From: Erwinia psidii
GTDB taxonomy: Bacteria > Pseudomonadota > Gammaproteobacteria > Enterobacterales > Enterobacteriaceae
Reading direction: 5' to 3'
DNA length: 64,000 bases
NCBI RefSeq assembly: GCF_003846135.1
Contig: NZ_RHHM01000006.1
Location: 206,856 to 270,855 of the forward strand
This document shows positions 40,853-51,045 of the stretch, in pieces (position 1 is the stretch's first letter; each line of letters begins with the position of its first letter). The notes beneath the pieces are model-generated. The model worked only from the letters and a program-made list of their open reading frames with translations. It was not told the DNA's origin and searched no databases. A program made the position numbers and the translations under genes.

Positions 40853-43156
40853 ATGAGTTCCGAATTACTTTCACTGATACTGTTTATCGCTTCAGTCGTG
40901 CTTTACAGCTGCAAGGCTGGCAGAAACAGACTGTGGTTTGCAGCTATTTTGCTGTTTCTGGGCATTTATATTCTGCTTAATGCCTCCATGCTGGCGAGCA
41001 ATTATTTTACCGGAGAAGGGATCAATGACGCGGTAATTTATACTATCACCAGCAGCCTGAATGGTGCAGGCGTCGGGAAATATCTCCTGCCGGGCATCGG
41101 GCTGATTGTTACTATGGCGTTATTGTTTGGCGTGCTTTCATGGGTTTTACGCCTGCGTAAAAGGCCCCATCACAGCAAAATATACAGCCTGATGGCGGTC
41201 ATACTGGCTATCGCTTCGATCAAAACCACACCGGCTTATCAGCAGGTGACAGACCTGATCAAATCACAGGTAGGTAAAGGTAATTCAGACTTCTACAGCC
41301 ACTATAAAGTGCCAGGTAAGCAAATTGGCGGCAACAAGCCCAATCTGGTTTACATTTATGCTGAAAGTCTGGAACGCACCTATTTCGATGAGAAGGCCTT
41401 TCCGGGCCTCGCGCCGGAACTGAGTAACATCAAGAACAATTCGCTGGACTTCAGCAATACTGAACAACTGCCCGGCACCGAATATACCATCGCAGGGATG
41501 GTGGCATCACAATGTGGTATCCCTTTATTCGCCCCATTCGACGGTAATGCCTCCAGTTCACTGTCGACCTTTTACCCGCAAAATATCTGCCTGGGTGACA
41601 TCCTGAAATTCTCTGGTTATCAAAATTATTTCTATCAGGGTGCCAGTCTGAACTTTGCGGGTAAAGATATTTTCCTCTCTTCTCATGGCTTCGATCCCGA
41701 CCATCTTTATGGATTTAACGAGCTGAAAAGTGTCGTCAAAGATGCAAGCTATCGCAATGACTGGGGCTGGTATGATGACACGCTGCTGGACGTGGTTTTT
41801 GACAAGTATCTGGAACTGGCCCGGCTTAACCGTCCTTTCTCACTGTTTGCCCTGACCGTGGATACGCATCATCCTGACGGTTTTATTTCCCGCAGTTGCC
41901 AGCGTCAGAGCTGGCCATATGCAGGCAAACCGAATAAATCCTTTGCCGCCGTGGCATGCAGTCAGGAGCATATCGCCCGGCTTATCGAACGTATTCGCGC
42001 TACGCCGTACTTTAAAAACACCATTATTGTGGTCAGCTCCGATCATCTGGCGATGAACAATACCGCATGGAAATATCTCAACCAGCACGAGCGTCGCGAT
42101 CTGTTCTTTATGGTGCGCGGCGATGCCCCCTCCGGTAAGGTTATCCCGGTCAGGCGCAGCACACTGGATAATGGGGCTACTGTACTGGATGCCATGGGCG
42201 GCGATAACTTCATCGGCCTGGGACGCAGCAGCCTGTCGACCATCTCGCTGGCTACCACCTATCTGAATCTGAAAGAAAAAATGATCGAGTGGAAGCCAGA
42301 CATCATCAAATTGTGGAATTTCCCCAAAACCATCTCTGATTACCATATCGACACGGTAAAAAACACCTTCACCTTCTCCGGCGTCCATTTTAAGCTGCCG
42401 CTGCTTCTGTCGGTCACAGCAAATAAAATAGAGCCGAAGTTTGATGTTTACCTTGCCACACCGCTCAAGCAGCAGCTGGCAAAATTTGCCGCAGATGAAA
42501 AATTTGTCTGGATCGATCGCTGCTTCAAAATGGGCAGTATCTGGGATAAAGGGCTGGAGCTTAACAGCAATTTATGCGTGGCCGATGGGACGCTCAACTC
42601 TCCACCGACCATTACCCAGATAACATCCGGCTCTGGCAGCGGGCGCGTTTCCTTCCGGCAAACCGGCGACCAGAGTGACGGGCAATATCAACATACCGTC
42701 ACCCGCCTGAAGATCGCCGATGATGATTTGAAATACAGCGCTGACGGCATTCTTTTTGCCCTTCCGGGCTTGCCTGAAGAGGTGCAGAAGGTATCCGGCC
42801 TGTCATATATCGACCCCTGGGGCGGACGCTGGTCGGATGCCAATCTGCAACCACAGGTCAGTATCCGCTATCGTGAACCATTGCCCACCTCATTTGATCT
42901 GGAACTGAGCGCACGCGCATTTGGTGACAACAGCCAGCAACCGTTTACGGTGAAAGCTGGTAACATCACACAGCAGTTCAGCCTGAGTCATACCGATAGC
43001 ACAATCAGATTGCATTTCAGTCTTGCAGAGCCAACTGACACAATAGATATTCAGCCACCCAAACCACAGGAAACCGCCGAAGGAGCGATTGACGGCTTCA
43101 AAGCCCGCAAGCTGGGTATTGGCCTGAAAAGTCTGAAAATTATTCCCCGTCCCTGA
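40853..43156 (+). CDS. opgB: Phosphoglycerol transferase OpgB (MdoB)
   Basis: Transfers phosphoglycerol from phosphatidylglycerol to osmoregulated periplasmic glucans. The 767 residues match E. coli OpgB (763). There are N-terminal membrane helices (SELLSLILFIASVVLYSCKA, then two more to about residue 125) and a periplasmic sulfatase-type domain with LVYIYAESLERTYFD, EQLPGTEYTIAGMVASQCGI (active-site Thr region), TVDTHHPDG and VVSSDHLAMNN. The closest purine-rich site is distant from the ATG, so translation may be modest. In E. coli the gene lies elsewhere on the chromosome. Confidence 0.95.
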   Translation: MSSELLSLILFIASVVLYSCKAGRNRLWFAAILLFLGIYILLNASMLASNYFTGEGINDAVIYTITSSLNGAGVGKYLLPGIGLIVTMALLFGVLSWVLRLRKRPHHSKIYSLMAVILAIASIKTTPAYQQVTDLIKSQVGKGNSDFYSHYKVPGKQIGGNKPNLVYIYAESLERTYFDEKAFPGLAPELSNIKNNSLDFSNTEQLPGTEYTIAGMVASQCGIPLFAPFDGNASSSLSTFYPQNICLGDILKFSGYQNYFYQGASLNFAGKDIFLSSHGFDPDHLYGFNELKSVVKDASYRNDWGWYDDTLLDVVFDKYLELARLNRPFSLFALTVDTHHPDGFISRSCQRQSWPYAGKPNKSFAAVACSQEHIARLIERIRATPYFKNTIIVVSSDHLAMNNTAWKYLNQHERRDLFFMVRGDAPSGKVIPVRRSTLDNGATVLDAMGGDNFIGLGRSSLSTISLATTYLNLKEKMIEWKPDIIKLWNFPKTISDYHIDTVKNTFTFSGVHFKLPLLLSVTANKIEPKFDVYLATPLKQQLAKFAADEKFVWIDRCFKMGSIWDKGLELNSNLCVADGTLNSPPTITQITSGSGSGRVSFRQTGDQSDGQYQHTVTRLKIADDDLKYSADGILFALPGLPEEVQKVSGLSYIDPWGGRWSDANLQPQVSIRYREPLPTSFDLELSARAFGDNSQQPFTVKAGNITQQFSLSHTDSTIRLHFSLAEPTDTIDIQPPKPQETAEGAIDGFKARKLGIGLKSLKIIPRP

Positions 43157-43161
43157 TGCCT

Positions 43162-43186
43162 CTGCCCCGGCATCTTATGTCGGGGC
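43162..43186 (+). terminator. Stem-loop after opgB
   Basis: TGCCCCGGCAT-CTT-ATGTCGGGGCA gives an 11-bp stem (one G-T pair) with a 3-base loop, 5 bp after the opgB stop; no T-run follows, so it may act as a 3'-end stabiliser. Confidence 0.55.
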
Positions 43187-43369
43187 AAGCCCTAAAAAAC
43201 CATTTTCTCCAGGTCTAACTGGCGGGCAGATGCTGTGCATGTGCAGTGTCAACATGGAAAGTAACACAGTCCCGACAGGACAGATTCCATTCATTCGCTG
43301 GCCGTTGATGTTTTACTTCCGTTCCATTCAGATCTTCACAATTTATTCGATAACGTGTTGAAAATAGCA

Positions 43370-43396
43370 TCAAGTTTTTACTTTTGTGGCCGATGT
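43370..43396 (+). promoter_or_regulatory. Sigma-28 (FliA)-like promoter for chemoreceptor
   Basis: TCAAGTTT (43370-43377), an 11-bp spacer and GCCGATGT (43389-43396) against the flagellar sigma-28 consensus TAAAGTTT-N11-GCCGATAA. It lies 80 bp upstream of the methyl-accepting protein start. Confidence 0.65.
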
Positions 43397-43475
43397 AATT
43401 GTCATAAACCCGTATAAAAATCTGGCCCACTTACTTTAATGATAAGTTTCAATCCACCAGCAGGGAATAACAAAT

Positions 43476-45062
43476 ATGCTATCTGTCAAAAATATGAGAG
43501 TCGGCACACGGCTCGGTGCTGCTTTTAGTCTGATCATCCTGTTGCTGATTATCGTCAGCATCACAGCCATAATCAAAACACGTCACATTAACGAAATGGT
43601 TGATAGCATGGTCAATGACCGCTATCAGAAAGTCCGGCTGGCTTTTGCCGTGCGCGATGGCATCAACGATCAAATTAAATATTTACGCGGCATGGTGATT
43701 GATACCTCGCGGCCACAGAACAATATCCAGCGTCTGGGACTGCTAAACGGCGCGGCCGAAAAAACCAATAAGCTGATTGAGGAAATCGTCCAGCGGCAGT
43801 CAACTGAAACTGGCAAACAGAAAATTCAGGCGCTGAAAGAGGCAGCGCAGGCTTTTGAAGCCTCAAAAATTGAGCTGGTGAAGCTGATACAGGCAGGTGA
43901 CGAAAATATTGCGGCTGAGTACGCATTAAAAAAAATCACCCTGACACAGGGCGTTTATCTGGATACCGCAGTAAAATTTGCAGACTCGCAGTCACAGCAG
44001 TTGCAAACAGAGGGGGACAAAGCGCTTACTGATGGTTCGGACGCTATCCGGGTTACCCTGTTCTTCTCCTCCCTTGCCGTACTCGCAGCCATTATTTTGG
44101 CTTTTTTCCTGACAAAATCGGTCGTGCGGCCCCTGCGTGAAGCAGTGAAAATTGCCGGAAACGTGGCGGCTGGCGACCTTCGTACTGCAATCAACGTCAC
44201 GTCCTCTGACGAAACCGGTCAGTTAATGCGGGCGCTAAAGAATATGAATGACAATCTGCTACGGATTGTCACGGAGGTACGCTCAGGTTCTGACCTTATC
44301 ACTACCGCCTCCGGTGAAATTTCCACAGGTAATATCGATCTCTCATCACGCACCGGGCAGCAGGCCAGCTCGCTGGAGGAGACGGCATCAGCAATGGAAC
44401 AGATGACCGCCACCGTTAAGCAAAATGCAGATAACGCCCGGCAGGCCAACGAGCTGGCAGCGCTGGCATCCGGTGTGGCACTGCAAAGCGGAGCAGCAGT
44501 GAAGCAGGTGGTCAGTACCATGGAGCTGATTAACGGTTCGTCAAAGAAAATTGTCGATATCATCAGCGTAATTGACAGTATTGCTTTTCAGACCAATATC
44601 CTGGCACTGAACGCCGCAGTGGAAGCCGCCCGTGCAGGTGAACAGGGCCGTGGTTTCGCCGTGGTCGCCTCCGAGGTACGCAACCTCGCCCAGCGCTCTG
44701 CCTCCGCTGCGAAAGAGATTGCACAATTGATTCAGGATTCCGTGGCAAGGGTAGACGAAGGCGGCAGGCAGGTTGCCGTTGCAGGAACCACCATGGAAGA
44801 GGTGCTTAGCACTGTAAAGAGCGTGACGGAAATCATGGGTGAGATCTCCGTTGCCAGCAATGAACAGAGCGCCGGCATTGCAGAAATTAATATGGCCATT
44901 ACCCAGATGGATCGGGTTACTCAGCAGAACGCGTCGCTGGTCAATCATTCGGCCGCTGCCGCACATTCACTGCAGGAGCAGGCCATACAGCTTTCCAGGG
45001 TTATCAGCGTGTTCAAAGTGGGTGAGCAAACACAGCCTGAAAACCGCGCGCTGAGTGTCTGA
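43476..45062 (+). CDS. Methyl-accepting chemotaxis protein
   Basis: A 528-residue transmembrane chemoreceptor. TM1 is at about residues 12-33 (GAAFSLIILLLIIVSITAII) and a four-helix-type periplasmic sensor follows. TM2 is at about 192-215 (VTLFFSSLAVLAAIILAFFL). A HAMP domain, methylation helices with SSLEETASAMEQMTATVKQN, and the hairpin tip AFQTNILALNAAVEAARAGE follow, with GRGFAVVASEVRNLAQRSA, invariant for CheA/CheW signalling. No C-terminal NWETF pentapeptide is present. A sigma-28-like promoter ties it to flagellar class 3 expression. The ligand is unknown. Confidence 0.95.
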   Translation: MLSVKNMRVGTRLGAAFSLIILLLIIVSITAIIKTRHINEMVDSMVNDRYQKVRLAFAVRDGINDQIKYLRGMVIDTSRPQNNIQRLGLLNGAAEKTNKLIEEIVQRQSTETGKQKIQALKEAAQAFEASKIELVKLIQAGDENIAAEYALKKITLTQGVYLDTAVKFADSQSQQLQTEGDKALTDGSDAIRVTLFFSSLAVLAAIILAFFLTKSVVRPLREAVKIAGNVAAGDLRTAINVTSSDETGQLMRALKNMNDNLLRIVTEVRSGSDLITTASGEISTGNIDLSSRTGQQASSLEETASAMEQMTATVKQNADNARQANELAALASGVALQSGAAVKQVVSTMELINGSSKKIVDIISVIDSIAFQTNILALNAAVEAARAGEQGRGFAVVASEVRNLAQRSASAAKEIAQLIQDSVARVDEGGRQVAVAGTTMEEVLSTVKSVTEIMGEISVASNEQSAGIAEINMAITQMDRVTQQNASLVNHSAAAAHSLQEQAIQLSRVISVFKVGEQTQPENRALSV

Positions 45063-45376
45063 CAGAGATTACCTTAATCCGTAACAATTCAGCGCCTGTC
45101 CACCTGCCACAATACGCATAGCCAGCATGGCCCCGAATGACGCAGCAGTACCGCAGGATACAGCGGTCGGGGCCAAAACAGCATACCAAGCGATCACGGT
45201 GGAACTGGTGCCGTACAGCCAGCCTGTACCGGTTTCTTTATCCGCCAGACCTTGATTGATTGTGTCGTTATCACCACCACCAGGGTGTCTGATGCGTTAA
45301 CGGTAAAAAATCAAAGCGTGCCTGTTGAAGGCCACGTAAAACAGATTACTATACGGATACTTTTCTGCTCAGGCTG
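45063..45376. other. Region between chemoreceptor and ampH with an unassigned open minus frame
   Basis: On the minus strand a frame stays open for about 75 codons (about 45295 to the TAA at 45069), including TGTGWLYGTSSTVIAWYAV and AASFGAMLAMRIVAGGQAL. It has no start codon near its beginning and resembles no family confidently; it may be the tail of a lost gene. No plus-strand gene is seen. Confidence 0.3.
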
Positions 45377-46570
45377 ATGGAATTACCCACCTTGAAACCC
45401 TTTGTTCACCCATTGTTGGTACTGGTAGCTACGGTCTTCCCGTTGAGCAGCCTGGCTGCGAAGGTTGCCCCCGATCCATTGCTGGCATCCCAGATTGTTG
45501 ATCGTTACGCACAGAATATTTTCTACAACACCAAAGCAACCGGCATGGCGATGGTGGCAATTGATGCCAATCAACGCGTTTTTGCCAGCATGGGGGCAGT
45601 GCGGCCTGGCAGCAGCGTCAGACCACAAAAGGACTCGGTTATCCGTATTGCCTCATTGACTAAGCTGATGACCAGCGAACTTTTGGTGAAGCTCGCTGAA
45701 AAGGGCGTGGTACGGCTGGATGATCCGTTGAGCAAATACGCGCCCCACGGAAGCGCTGTGCCAACCTATGCCGGACAAACCATTCGCCTGATAAATCTGG
45801 CTACGCACACCAGCGGTTTACCGCGTGAGCAGCCGGGTGGCAAAGCAAACCGCCCGGTGTTCGTCTGGCCTGGCTATAACCAACGCTGGAAATGGCTTAA
45901 CAACGCACAGCTAAAAGCGGCCCCGGGAACTCAGGCAGCGTACTCCAATCTGGCCTTCGATCTGCTGGGCGATGCGCTCTCCCACGCCGCAGGTGTTTCT
46001 TATCCGGCGCTGCTTCAGCGTGAGATCACCCGCCCGCTGGGAATGAAAGACACGACCTTTACCCCTTCTCCCGATCAATGTTCCCGACTGATGGTGGCAG
46101 AGAAAGGAGCCAGTCCCTGTATGAACACCCTGGCAGCAATTGGTAGCGGTGGCATCTATTCAACGCCGGACGATATGGGTCGCTGGATGCAGCAGTTTCT
46201 CTCGTCGGACGTTTATACCCGTTCGCCTCAGGCTGACCGTATTCAGACGATGATTTATCAGCGCAGTCAGTTGACCAGGGTCGATGGGATGGATGTGCCG
46301 GGCAAGGCTTCAGCACTGGGTATGGGTTGGGTTTATATGGCTCCGCAAAATAACCGTCCCGGTATTATTCAGAAAACCGGCGGCGGCGGCGGCTTTATCA
46401 CTTATATGGCAATGGTTCCGCAATACAGCGTCGGGGTATTTATTGTGGTGACACGCTCATCACAAACTCACTTTACCTCGATGAGTGATGGTGTAAACAA
46501 TTTGCTGACTGAACTGATTGGTAATACGCCAGACAGCGCACAATTGGCCGCCAGTATTATGTCGAATTAA
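45377..46570 (+). CDS. ampH: D-alanyl-D-alanine carboxypeptidase/endopeptidase AmpH
   Basis: A class C beta-lactamase-fold penicillin-binding protein acting in peptidoglycan remodelling and muropeptide recycling. The 397-residue precursor has a signal peptide ending PLSSLAA. The active-site triad is present: SLTK (Ser-x-x-Lys, in RIASLTKLMTSELLVK), YSN (QAAYSNLAFDLLGDAL) and KTG (GIIQKTGGGGGFITYMAM). HTSGLPREQPGGKANRPVFV and MKDTTFTPSPDQCSRLMVAE closely match E. coli AmpH. It stands alone here. Confidence 0.95.
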   Translation: MELPTLKPFVHPLLVLVATVFPLSSLAAKVAPDPLLASQIVDRYAQNIFYNTKATGMAMVAIDANQRVFASMGAVRPGSSVRPQKDSVIRIASLTKLMTSELLVKLAEKGVVRLDDPLSKYAPHGSAVPTYAGQTIRLINLATHTSGLPREQPGGKANRPVFVWPGYNQRWKWLNNAQLKAAPGTQAAYSNLAFDLLGDALSHAAGVSYPALLQREITRPLGMKDTTFTPSPDQCSRLMVAEKGASPCMNTLAAIGSGGIYSTPDDMGRWMQQFLSSDVYTRSPQADRIQTMIYQRSQLTRVDGMDVPGKASALGMGWVYMAPQNNRPGIIQKTGGGGGFITYMAMVPQYSVGVFIVVTRSSQTHFTSMSDGVNNLLTELIGNTPDSAQLAASIMSN

Positions 46571-47141
46571 AATATTATCACCCGGTGATTAAGATGGTGT
46601 GCTCTCCGGGTGTTCACTTTTATGTTTTAACTGAATACGAATGGAATATGCGGTCGATAACAATAGGTTGTCGGACTGCATACATCCTCCTTTGGTAAAA
46701 AAAACACCGCCCGCCTTTTCCCGTGCATCTTCTCTTCAGGTATTTCCGGGACTGCATATTATCTTTCCTTTTTAGCGTAACGTCTCACCAACATACCCAA
46801 CAAATAAGGCGCAGGCGAGCCTCCGCCGTGCGGCAACCGAAACATCGCCGTCAGTCAGATCGTGGCAAAAATCTATAAAACATGACCTTATCAACATCAG
46901 CAGTTCTGAAACCCCGCCCAAAACACGCTGTTGAGAAGGAGGTGCGTTTTACAACCCGTTATTCAACGCATTAAAAACAGACCGGTTAGCCCGACTGACG
47001 CAGTGGTGCGGTGATGCTCATAATTTTCCTGCTGAATCACTTCAAACTGATCTCTGTCAAGATAGCCATAATGATTCCTCCGCATATTTTCCGACGGTCA
47101 GAACAATTAAAAATGCAGCTTTCACTCCACAGGAGAACAAA
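46571..47141. other. Intergenic region between ampH and fucO
   Basis: About 570 bp. A CACCCGG...CCGGGTG stem (46579-46612) nine bases past ampH, followed by a T-rich tail, may terminate ampH. No gene, repeat family or transposase remnant was recognised in the rest. Confidence 0.4.
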
Positions 47142-48293
47142 ATGCAACACCGTATGATACTGAACGAAACGTCATGGTTTGGTCCCGGTTCCATTTCTCA
47201 AATTGTAAATGAAATTTCCAAAAGAGGCCTGAAAAAAGCACTGCTGGTGACCGATAAAATATTGATTCAGGCGGGTGTCATTGAAAAAGTGACGGCGTTA
47301 CTGGATAAGCATCAATTTCCCTACGTGATTTATGACGAGGTGGTGCCTAATCCCACTATTAACGTGGTAAAAAATGGCGTGGCAATGTTTAAAGCCTCAC
47401 AGGCTGATTACCTGATCGCTATTGGCGGTGGTTCACCGCAGGATACAGCAAAAGCGATTGGTATTATTATCAATAACCCGGAATTTTCTGACGTACGCAG
47501 CCTGGAAGGCGTGGCAAACACCCAACACGCCAGTGTGCCTATTATCGCTATCCCGACAACCGCCGGCACCGCCGCTGAAGTGACGATCAATTATGTCATC
47601 ACCGACGAGGAAAAACGCCGCAAATTTGTCTGTGTTGATCCACATGACATTCCCGTTGTGGCGATTATTGATGCTGAAATGATGGCAAGTATGCCGCCTT
47701 CCCTGAAAGCAGCAACCGGTATTGATGCGTTGACCCATGCGATTGAAGGCTATATCACCAAAGGCGCCTGGGAACTGACGGATGCGCTCCATCTGAAAGC
47801 GATTCAGATTATCAACCGCTCATTGCGCGCTTCCGTGGCTGGCGAAAGCCAGGGCGTTGAAGATATGGCGTTAGGACAATACATTGCCGGTATGGGCTTC
47901 TCCAACGTTGGCCTGGGACTGGTACATGGTATGGCGCATCCGCTGGGAGCCTTTTATAACGTACCGCACGGTGTAGCCAACGCCATTATTCTGCCCCACG
48001 TCATGGCATGGAATGCAGATTATACCGGCGAGAAGTATCGCGATATTGCCCGCGCAATGGGCGTTACCGGCGTATGTGGTAAATCGTTAAATGAGGTCAG
48101 AATCGCCGCCGTTGAAGCAGTGAAAAAACTTTCTGACGATGTTGGTATTCCTGCCAGGCTACGTGATGTGGGAATGAAAGAGGAAGATATTCCGGCCCTG
48201 GCGCAGGCCGCGCTTGATGACGTCTGCACCGGTGGTAATCCGCGTGAAGCCACACTGGCAGATATTCATGAGCTTTATCGCCAGCTTTATTAA
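47142..48293 (+). CDS. fucO: Lactaldehyde reductase (iron-dependent alcohol dehydrogenase)
   Basis: A 383-residue group III alcohol dehydrogenase. E. coli FucO reduces L-lactaldehyde to 1,2-propanediol with NADH during anaerobic fucose/rhamnose use, and matches along the whole length. Visible are AIGGGSPQDTAKAIGIIINN (NAD binding), IPTTAGTAAEVTINYVITDE, ALTHAIEGYITKGAWELTDA and GLVHGMAHPLGAFYNVPHGV, which supply the iron-binding Asp/His residues. An AGGAGA site precedes the ATG. No other fucose or rhamnose genes are nearby; related aldehyde substrates are possible. Confidence 0.93.
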   Translation: MQHRMILNETSWFGPGSISQIVNEISKRGLKKALLVTDKILIQAGVIEKVTALLDKHQFPYVIYDEVVPNPTINVVKNGVAMFKASQADYLIAIGGGSPQDTAKAIGIIINNPEFSDVRSLEGVANTQHASVPIIAIPTTAGTAAEVTINYVITDEEKRRKFVCVDPHDIPVVAIIDAEMMASMPPSLKAATGIDALTHAIEGYITKGAWELTDALHLKAIQIINRSLRASVAGESQGVEDMALGQYIAGMGFSNVGLGLVHGMAHPLGAFYNVPHGVANAIILPHVMAWNADYTGEKYRDIARAMGVTGVCGKSLNEVRIAAVEAVKKLSDDVGIPARLRDVGMKEEDIPALAQAALDDVCTGGNPREATLADIHELYRQLY

Positions 48294-48420
48294 TATTCAC
48301 CATGCAGGTGGCTTCGGCCCCTGCTTCGTTTCAGCACAGCCTGCGGCAATAAATCACCAGGCAGAGCACAACAGAATGATGAAGTTTAACGCCAGAAGCT
48401 CAAAACGTGCATGGAACTGA

Positions 48421-48655
48421 AGCAGGTATCTTTACACACAGGTTTCATCAATGTGCAACGTGTTGAAACGCGAAGGGTCAGGTCAATATCATCTCAGTCG
48501 CTTTTCCATGTCAGGCGCAGAACGCCATTGGCGGGGTCGACGTTCACATCACATTCGGCCAGTAACTCACGGTAGCTGATGCCATATTTACAGTACCGGC
48601 GTAGTGCCCACAGGATAATATCGCGGTGAACAGGTCGGTTTTTGAACAGATTAAC
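48421..48655 (-). pseudogene. IS6-family (IS26-like) transposase remnant
   Basis: Minus strand from 48655: VNLFKNRPVHRDIILWALRR then YCKYGISYRELLAECDVNVD matches the N-terminal start of IS6/IS26-type transposases. After an internal deletion and frameshift come PDMEKRLR and HIDETCV, the region of the first catalytic Asp, with stops between. Only the first third of the gene remains; there are no terminal repeats. Confidence 0.8.
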
Positions 48656-48764
48656 CTGCCACTTCCACAGCCGAATGGCGGTATCACTTTCGCCCCGACA
48701 GAGACTTGCAACAGTGTCATTCAGATTATGTTGGTGCCGAACAGGTTAACTAAAGGAGGAACTT

Positions 48765-49091
48765 ATGAAAAATACCATCATTGCCCTGTCAGTGCTTTTA
48801 CTGGCCTCTCCGGTCTTCGCTGATACGATTAATCAGGCAACCGATGCTGCGGTTCTTGAGGCGCACAAAGGTGCCGATACCGCCAAAGAAAAACTGCATG
48901 AGACTGAAGATCAGGCCGCTGAACTGAAGCTAAAAGCCCAGCATGCTGCCGAAGGGGAAAGTGATTCGACAACCAGCAAAATTTCAGAAGGTAGCCAGAA
49001 AGCGTGGCACAAGACTAAACAGTTGACCGAGAAAACCTGGGATACAACCACGCGGGGTGTAGAAAGCCTCAAAAATAAAGTGACTGAGTAA
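48765..49091 (+). CDS. Small exported protein, amphipathic-helix type, function unknown
   Basis: 108 residues: signal peptide MKNTIIALSVLLLASPVFAD cleaved after VFA, leaving about 89 charged, Ala/Lys/Glu/Thr-rich residues with no Cys and low complexity (AHKGADTAKEKLHETEDQAA; KTKQLTEKTWDTTTRGVESL). The pattern resembles periplasmic helical stress proteins or LEA-like repeats, but no family is asserted. A strong AAAGGAGGA site precedes the ATG and a good terminator follows, so it is probably a real monocistronic gene. Confidence 0.75.
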   Translation: MKNTIIALSVLLLASPVFADTINQATDAAVLEAHKGADTAKEKLHETEDQAAELKLKAQHAAEGESDSTTSKISEGSQKAWHKTKQLTEKTWDTTTRGVESLKNKVTE

Positions 49092-49107
49092 AGCGACACA
49101 ATGCAAA

Positions 49108-49129
49108 AAGGCCGGAGTGATCCGGCCTT
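49108..49129 (+). terminator. Terminator after the small exported protein gene
   Basis: AAGGCCGGA-GTGA-TCCGGCCTT, a perfect 9-bp stem 17 bp past the stop codon, ending in a short A/T tail; an upstream A-run also makes it usable from the opposite side. Confidence 0.8.
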
Positions 49130-49212
49130 ATCAGGTTCATAGCCACCCTGTGGGCAATAAGCTGACAGGGGGTTTTATTATTGATGACATGGACAGGATA
49201 GCAACCAGCGAC

Positions 49213-49260
49213 TGAATCTGGCATAAAAGCCCCGTAAGCCGGGGACTTTTATCAGATTCA
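49213..49260. repeat. Long nested inverted repeat upstream of the mqo 3' end
   Basis: TGAATCTG (49213-49220) and CAGATTCA (49253-49260) enclose ATAAAAG...CTTTTAT and a GC-rich centre CCCCGTAAGCCGGGG. This makes a 48-bp hairpin about 120 bp beyond the mqo stop. It may be a bidirectional terminator. Confidence 0.55.
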
Positions 49261-49380
49261 GATGATGTAACATCATCGTGGTGCCGCTATTACGGTTTAC
49301 CCGATACCGGCCAGATCCATGCGGGGCCATCATCAGTCACAATCAGTATTGCAAAACCAGAGAACAGAAATTTTTACGGC

Positions 49381-51045
49381 TCAAAGCGCCATATCGTGCT
49401 GTCCTTTCGCCGTAGCCTTTTGTTGTTCAACTGGCGCACTGGCTGGATTGCTGTCGTTCATCTGAATAACCGGTGGCTTTGCCAGTTGCAGGGTTGCTGC
49501 GGTGTTATCCCACACCTGCTGCGTCAATGCCACATTGCCATTCAGTTCCTGACCAAAGCTTGGAATGATTGCCTTGATCTTGCCCTGCCACTCTGGCGAA
49601 CTGAACTGCTCCGGGAACAACTTTTTGATGACATTCAGAGTGATAGGTGCAGCGGTTGAGGCACCAGGCGATGCGCCAAGTAACGCAGCAACGGTTTTCT
49701 GTCGATCGGTAACCACCTCGGTGCCCAGCTTCAGTAATCCGCCTTTTTCTGCATCTTTTTTGATGATCTGCACACGCTGTCCTGCCTGAATCAGCTTCCA
49801 GTCTTCTTTACGGGCAGCAGGATAGTACTCTTTCAGTGCTGCAAAGCGATCGTCATCATTGAGCATAACCTGACCGATCAGATACTTAACCAAGTCAAAA
49901 TTATCCATTCCCACATGGGTCATTGGCATAAAGTTGCTGGTTGTGGTGGTTTTCAGCAGGTCCATATAGGAACCGTTTTTCAGGAATTTGGTTGAGAATG
50001 TCGCAAAAGGACCAAACAGCACCACACGCTTCCCGTCAAGGAATCGCGCATCCAGATGCGGAACAGACATTGGCGGCGCACCGACCGAAGCCTGGCCATA
50101 CACTTTTTCTAAATGCTGGCTGGTGATTGCCGGATTTTCAGTCACCAGGAAAGATCCACCCACCGGGAAACCGGCATAGTTATCCGCTTCAGGGATGCCG
50201 GTCTTCTGAAGGAGCTTCAGTGCGCCGCCACCTGCGCCGATAAAGACATATTTCGCATCTATCGCATGTTCTTTACCGTCTTTCACATCGCTAACGGTTA
50301 CGTGCCATGAGTTATCGGGATTACGTTTGAAACCGGTAACTTCAGTGGACGTTTCCAGCGTAAAGTTATCATGTTTTTTCAGGCTGCCGATCAGCTGGCG
50401 GGTAATTTCGCCATAGTTAACATCGGTGCCGACAGGTGTCCAGGTCGCGGCAACCTTCTGCTGAGGATCGCGTCCATCCATGATAAGCGGTGCCCACTGT
50501 GCAATCTGCTTATGATCGGTGGAGAACTGCATCCCCTGGAACAGCGTGGTTTGCTGCAAAGCTTTATAACGTTTAGTCAGATAATCAACGTTCTTATCGC
50601 CCCACACGAAACTCATATGCGGAGTGGAGTTGATAAAAGAGTGCGGATCCTGCAACACGCCGCGCTGAACCTGTGCGGTCCAGAACTGGCGCGAGATCAT
50701 AAAGGATTCGTTGATTTCCAGCGCTTTGCTGACATCAATTGAACCATCAGGACGTTCCGGCGTGTAGTTCAGTTCCATATTCGCAGAGTGCCCTGTCCCG
50801 GCGTTGTTCCAGCCGTTAGAGGATTCCAGCGCCACACCGTCCAGTTTTTCCACCATCAGCTGTTTCCAGCCGGGCTGAAGTTCCTGTAACCAGGTACCCA
50901 AAGAAGCGCTCATGATACCGCCGCCGATCAGCAGCACATCCGTTTTTTCCGTTGTACTTTCAGCGTGCGTAGGAGAGCAAACCAACAGCGCCGCAAGGGA
51001 AAGAGCTGGGGAAATTTTACTTAATTTATTCATTTTAAATGACAT
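49381..51045 (-). CDS. mqo: Malate:quinone oxidoreductase
   Basis: FAD-dependent, membrane-associated enzyme oxidising malate to oxaloacetate and passing electrons to quinone. The 554 residues include [20 protein letters not shown] (dinucleotide binding), [40 protein letters not shown] and [20 protein letters not shown], all typical of Mqo. The N-terminal [20 protein letters not shown] to THAES looks like a cleavable signal, as in enterobacterial homologues; starts at 51045 or 51033 are both possible. Confidence 0.96.
   Translation of the reverse strand: MSFKMNKLSKISPALSLAALLVCSPTHAESTTEKTDVLLIGGGIMSASLGTWLQELQPGWKQLMVEKLDGVALESSNGWNNAGTGHSANMELNYTPERPDGSIDVSKALEINESFMISRQFWTAQVQRGVLQDPHSFINSTPHMSFVWGDKNVDYLTKRYKALQQTTLFQGMQFSTDHKQIAQWAPLIMDGRDPQQKVAATWTPVGTDVNYGEITRQLIGSLKKHDNFTLETSTEVTGFKRNPDNSWHVTVSDVKDGKEHAIDAKYVFIGAGGGALKLLQKTGIPEADNYAGFPVGGSFLVTENPAITSQHLEKVYGQASVGAPPMSVPHLDARFLDGKRVVLFGPFATFSTKFLKNGSYMDLLKTTTTSNFMPMTHVGMDNFDLVKYLIGQVMLNDDDRFAALKEYYPAARKEDWKLIQAGQRVQIIKKDAEKGGLLKLGTEVVTDRQKTVAALLGASPGASTAAPITLNVIKKLFPEQFSSPEWQGKIKAIIPSFGQELNGNVALTQQVWDNTAATLQLAKPPVIQMNDSNPASAPVEQQKATAKGQHDMAL

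Noticed and set aside
45063..45376. Transporter gene fragment on the minus strand
   Set aside because: The open frame of about 75 codons has some hydrophobic residues but no start codon and no convincing family match, so it was described only as unassigned.
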